64,000 bases of DNA from Dictyophora rubrovolvata (taxonomy: Eukaryota > Basidiomycota > Agaricomycetes > Phallales > Phallaceae), in the NCBI GenBank assembly GCA_029959195.1, contig CP114124.1:2303102-2367101 (forward strand), in the 5' to 3' direction. The notes under the pieces were generated by a model that was not told the origin of the DNA, searched no databases, and worked only from the letters and a program-made list of their open reading frames with translations. A program made the translations under genes and the position numbers. Shown here piece by piece: positions 59,657 through 64,000 of the stretch (the stretch's first letter is position 1; every line of letters starts with the position of its first letter).

Positions 59657-62503
59657 ATGTCGGGAACAGAAAAAAAATCACGTGTTCTTGGTTTTGGTTT
59701 ATCAAATCCAGACAAGCAGCGGGAGGGGGGAGGAGGAGGAGGAAGAATGGAAAAAAACAGAGATGATTCGGTGGAAATACAAGACAGATCGTATTCATCG
59801 TCGTACGAAGAAGATTCACAGGCGAATCGACACAACCAATCGAGATGCGAGCCGGAAAATAAGCGACAAAGGAAAAAGGAGTTTGAGGAAGACCATGAGA
59901 ACAGCGCACCAAGTGTGCAGGCAGCAATGTCAGAGGAAAGCAGTAGTAAGTACTAACTATTCAATGGTGTGCGCCCTTATTCACACACACTAGAGTTTTC
60001 CCTTACTTGCGTTCAAACTCTGCTGTAACGTTTTCGCCGACTTTAGAACAAAGTAGTAGTCCGCATCGTACCTATCCTTACCAACAACAGCAACAGCAGC
60101 ACTCTGGCAACTCTGAAGGTACTTGTTTCTGTTACGACTTATGCGACGGGTTCATGAATTAAAGTTATTTTCTTTTCGTCTTTCGAAATTTTTTTCAGGG
60201 GTGGCGCGAACATTCGCCGCCAAGGGTCGCGCTGTGAACGAGGTGGAACTCGGATCTTCGTACTCCCACTATCCTACCTCTGACACGCGAACAGAAGAGG
60301 GCGAAGCCAGTTATGAAACCAATTCACTTACCGGTCCAGGCCTCAGTAATAGGGGGTCTTCAGCTAGAGGACGTATATGGGAAACAGAAACCTACGATGA
60401 TGGCCGGAAAGGTCAAAACCGGGTGGGAGGCAATCTGGACTTCGACTTCATGCATCCATCATCCACACTCGTCTCCACATCTACATCCATATCGCCAGCC
60501 TCGTTCGTGCAAGGAAAAGGGAAAGAACATGTCTATCAGAGTTCATCACCTAAAAGAACGAGTCGCTCGGCTGAGCTATCTGTACCCATTTCCCAAGCCC
60601 GAGAAGGCAAAGAAGACTCTTATTCATCGACGTCCGCTATCGCTACCCTTCATCGCAGTCGAGAAGACGGTTCAATCGCAGGTGCATCGACATCTTCAAA
60701 TCCTTCTAATACCCTTCCTTCTATTTCACGTGTCGAAGGGAATTCTTCCACGCCCTCCGTACCTCGTGCGAGGAACAAATCCGTCTCGGGTTCGTCATCT
60801 GCTTCAGTAGTAACACCTGTTTCTATGTTCGTTGATTCTCTTTCCTTGTTTTTTTTTCTTTTTTCTTTCTGTTTTTTTTTTTCGTCTGCAATCCCGTTAC
60901 TCGGCCAGAGAAAACGTTCATCCTTTCACTCACTTTCTCCCGTAGGTATCGTGTGCCTCAAAATCAGTATTCGTCTGAGCCATTCATGAAAAGATCACCA
61001 AGCCCTTCAAATATTTCAGGCGATTATCGTGAGTCCAGACAAAAGCAGTCTTGGGTCGGAGCTACTGGCTCTACCACTGCCATGTCTTCAAACACCCGCG
61101 ATTCTTATCGACGAGATGAAGCTTCACGAGTGAGAACACCAGATAGAATGGGCCCATCCGGTGCTGACGATTCAATTCAACAAAGCCGCTCTCACGTATC
61201 CCGCTCACCGGACAGATCCTATTTTCAGAACGCTCCAGCGAGATCGGGTAACAGCAGTACCAACGCTACCTTACTAGGCACAGTGGCGTATCAGCGTCAA
61301 CAGGAAGTAGTTAAAGAACCTAGCCACCATTATTCCGAAACACCTTTATATTCATCAGATCATCTCAATTACAGAACTCAATCACCATTGCCACCGACAT
61401 ACGCCCGCCCTCGTTCTAGGGGCGCCGATAGGGTCGGGACATATCCATCACTAACAGGGCTTGCGAATTTTGAAAGGCAACAATTAACGAGAAGCAAGCA
61501 AAATGCTCAAGAAAGTCGTTCACTTGGAAGGTCCACCTCTAGTACGCCCCCAAGTTCCGAGAACAGAGACACACTTAGACAACGGCCATATACCGAATAT
61601 CAAAGACCGGAACCTTCCCGACAAGATGATAGCAGAAGGCTGTCCGTACAGGAGCAAGATAGGCATGAGAATATTATGGTAAACAACCGACTCCCCATCC
61701 GTCACACGTTTTGATTAATCCTAGCAGACAGAATCTACACACAGCTCGTCGGCAGGACGGTTTGGAGTTTTGAAGGGTGCTCATCGGACTTCCCTGGATC
61801 TTAATACAAATCCACCTTCAAAAGCTACATCCTCTTATTCAACGCCATCGACAACGTCTATATCTTTATCACCCGTGCTATCGAAATCACTGCCTTCTTT
61901 ACGGGAGACACTTGCCTCTCCGACAATGACATCTGAGCCTTTGCCTCAATCTCGTGGGACCGGCGCAGGGTCCTCTTCAGTGCGCCCGCCGCGAACAGTG
62001 TCAATTCCACCTGCTCAAACCATGTCGCGATCGGCCCCTGGAGGCCCTTGGCTATATGACGGCGAGGAACCTGATTTGGAAGAAGATGAGGGCTTTGGGG
62101 TAGCAGACGAAGGCGGACGGCCGAAGAAGAGACGACGAACTAGAGTTGCCTTGAGCTGCGCAGGTCAGTGGAATCCATTAAAAAAATTTTTTTTTGGTGG
62201 TCTCAAAAATGTTTTAGAGTGTAAACGGAGAAAGATTAAATGTGATAGGGCTCAACCATGTACGCCTTGTGCTCGCCGTGGGGATCAAAGTAATTGTAAA
62301 TGGGCGGTGATGGAAACAAAGTAAGAATTGTAATTGCTTTTCGGTTCTTATCGATGACCGAGCTTGGTCCGTGACCGTCTTTCTTATCCAGAGACGGCGC
62401 ACCCACAAGAGCTGAATTTGAGGCCTTACAAAGTCGAGTTATACATTTAGAACGGCTTCTTTATTCCGTCGCACCTCAGTTGAAACAAGGCCCTCAAAAC
62501 TAA
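59657..62503 (+). CDS. Zn2Cys6 transcription factor, C-terminal zinc cluster
   Basis: This is a fungal binuclear zinc-cluster DNA-binding regulator. Start at 59657 (MSGTEKKSRVLGFGLSNPDK). Exons begin near 59657, 60048, 60201, 60957 and 61730, with the last two covering the zinc cluster and the C-terminus; splices join SSK|QSSSPHRTYPYQQQQQQHS, GVARTFAAK and MYRVPQNQYSSE in frame. Most of the protein (about 700 residues) is Ser/Thr/Pro/Arg-rich and probably disordered, with a poly-Gln run near residue 110. Next is an acidic patch (GEEPDLEEDEGFGVADE), a basic stretch (RPKKRRRTRVALSC) and the six-cysteine cluster: CAECKRRKIKCDRAQPC then CARRGDQSNC. An intron splits the cluster after its first Cys. 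A short coiled-coil (EFEALQSRVIHLERLLYSVA) follows, and the protein ends QGPQN. No fungal-specific middle homology domain is seen. Confidence 0.9.
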
Positions 62504-64000
62504 TCAACAAACTATCTGTTTTATTATACATAGTGGCTTGACCTAGATTTTCTTGACGATGCCAAAGATTATGGTTCGTGACTGTATTATCATCCGCATA
62601 ATAATTCAAGCCTTTGTGCCTATATATACCCTTTTTTTTTCAAAGCTATATACACATGTATGAATATCGAGGTTTAATAAATAGAACTGTAGTCTCTTCT
62701 CAATACATACAATATCCATTGTTTCGAACTCTGTCGCACTGTTCACCAAAGTTCTTTCGGGCCAAATCGTCTCACGCACATACTCAGACTTGGTTCACGG
62801 TCGGAATCATAGCGGAAGAAATCCCCAAAAAGATTCCTGTTGATAACAAAGGGTCTGATTACCTTGTTTAGGGCAGCCATATGCATCCGAATTAAGTGCT
62901 CTTCTCCGAACTACGTGTTTTATTTCTCCCCTAATGATCACATTACACCTAAACTCCGACTAAAGTAACTTTTTTTCGCGAATTCTTCCATATGTAGTTG
63001 GAAGAATCGTATCCTAGGCGCGAGAAAAAAATGGCTGTTTCCCGTGGTACATATATAGCGATGATCGCTGAGCCGCTGATATCAAGGGAAGCTAAATTAG
63101 CGGATTTCCACGCCACAGTGCGCTGCCCACAATCCGGAGGTAGAAGAACGAGATTTGAGCATGCAAAGAATTCTGGTTGATGTAATACATAATCGACATG
63201 ATCTTTTGGATGTTCTGTCATTGCATTTTGTAGATAAAATAGAATTCAATTACCATGATTTTCAAACCGGAACCCATTGTGATAAACTCGGGTTCACTTC
63301 AACTGATATTAATTATATGTCGAGCATGTGTATCATAATTCAAATACCATCAAAGTTATCTTCAAATATTACTAAATCATGGAGTCTTTGTTTGGCTTTT
63401 TTTGAGGAGTTGATAGGGTTATTCAGACATGGTTTTACTTTCAATGACAGCCAAACAAGAACGAAGCTACCTTTTCGTAGTACTACGGGACTCGCCCCCC
63501 TGAAAGAAACACGAAAATCCAATGGGTCCTGGCTGCTTAACAGGCGTCTGACAACTCTGTTATCATTGTCGCACTGTAACGCATATAACTCCCTGTGAGC
63601 GAACAGTGAATTTGGAAGTAATTCACACTCCTTCCGTTCCTTGTGCCTGTGGAGTAACAATGATTATTAATAGTCAGATCCGTCGACTTGGAGCTCGTGA
63701 TTGTTTTTTTTTTATCACGAGAAAGATTCAAATGGTTGCGAGCGCCAGGCTTTGAAACTTGAAGTACACGACGTTTCCCTGCCATTTGCCTATTGACGGG
63801 TTAAAGATATTATGTGGTCTAAGGGATTTCCGTATCAAACATTCCGTTCAATCAGTCAGGTGTCCGGCCTTCAAGGTCCAAGAGTGTGATGAACTGGCAT
63901 TGGACCTACTAGACTGTGATCGTAATGTCAACGATGGCTCGGTGTTGGGGATGTATACTTAATGCACAGTGCGTCGTGAATAACTTGTCAACGGCTCGTC
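62504..64000. other. Right-edge region, no assigned gene
   Basis: About 1.5 kb. Overlapping open frames lie on both strands at 62949-63221 (-) and 63161-63598 (+, 145 residues). Neither has a family motif I recognise, a good leader or splice partners. Nothing else supported. Confidence 0.4.

Overview
This window is nuclear DNA from a filamentous basidiomycete, most likely an Agaricomycete. The genes are cut by many short introns, mostly 50-70 bases with CTNAY-like branch points. The gene families also fit: a fungal BTB protein, two cerato-platanins, a CE16-type GDSL esterase, a GH12 glucanase, a C-terminal Zn2Cys6 regulator, a CSC1-type channel and an RNA-dependent RNA polymerase. I found no rRNA, tRNA, CRISPR array or bacterial-style operon. 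Gene models were spliced by hand from the sequence. Where exons are listed they keep one open frame and the coding length divides by three.

Left part (1-20 kb), mainly accessory and secreted functions: a BTB gene running off the left edge (-); a GDSL acetylesterase-like gene (+); a small unrecognised two-exon gene (+, 5.3 kb); two divergent cerato-platanins of equal length with the intron in the same place (7.3-9.7 kb); a PX-domain gene (-, 11.2-12.1 kb); an extended-SDR reductase with a 9-base micro-exon (+, 13.4-14.8 kb); a decayed copy of a secreted alpha/beta-hydrolase just upstream of its intact relative (+, 15.6-17.6 kb); and a zinc alcohol dehydrogenase with two non-canonical introns (-, 18.2-19.8 kb).

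Middle part (21-39 kb): housekeeping genes DUS3 (tRNA dihydrouridine synthase, +), a KAP123/importin-4-like karyopherin (-) and a class 2 dihydroorotate dehydrogenase (-). Two members of a three-member alpha/beta-hydrolase family then flank a GH12 endoglucanase. Three unrecognised small or medium genes and a P-loop nucleoside-triphosphate-binding protein follow.

Right part (39.7-64 kb): the most striking gene is a single 16-exon, about 1,705-residue reading frame. It joins a catalytically intact RNA-dependent RNA polymerase (DLDGD motif) to a complete UPF1-like superfamily 1 helicase. Directly downstream lies an imperfect inverted repeat of about 0.3 kb per arm, made of two copies of a small Ser/Asn/Gly-rich gene. 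After that come a second zinc alcohol dehydrogenase, a CSC1/OSCA-like mechanosensitive channel, the third alpha/beta-hydrolase paralogue, and a Zn2Cys6 transcription factor whose zinc cluster sits at the C-terminus behind a long low-complexity region and a 2.8-kb upstream gap.

Two themes deserve follow-up: the polymerase-helicase fusion next to a potential dsRNA-forming inverted repeat, and an apparent excess of GC-AG and otherwise irregular introns across unrelated genes.
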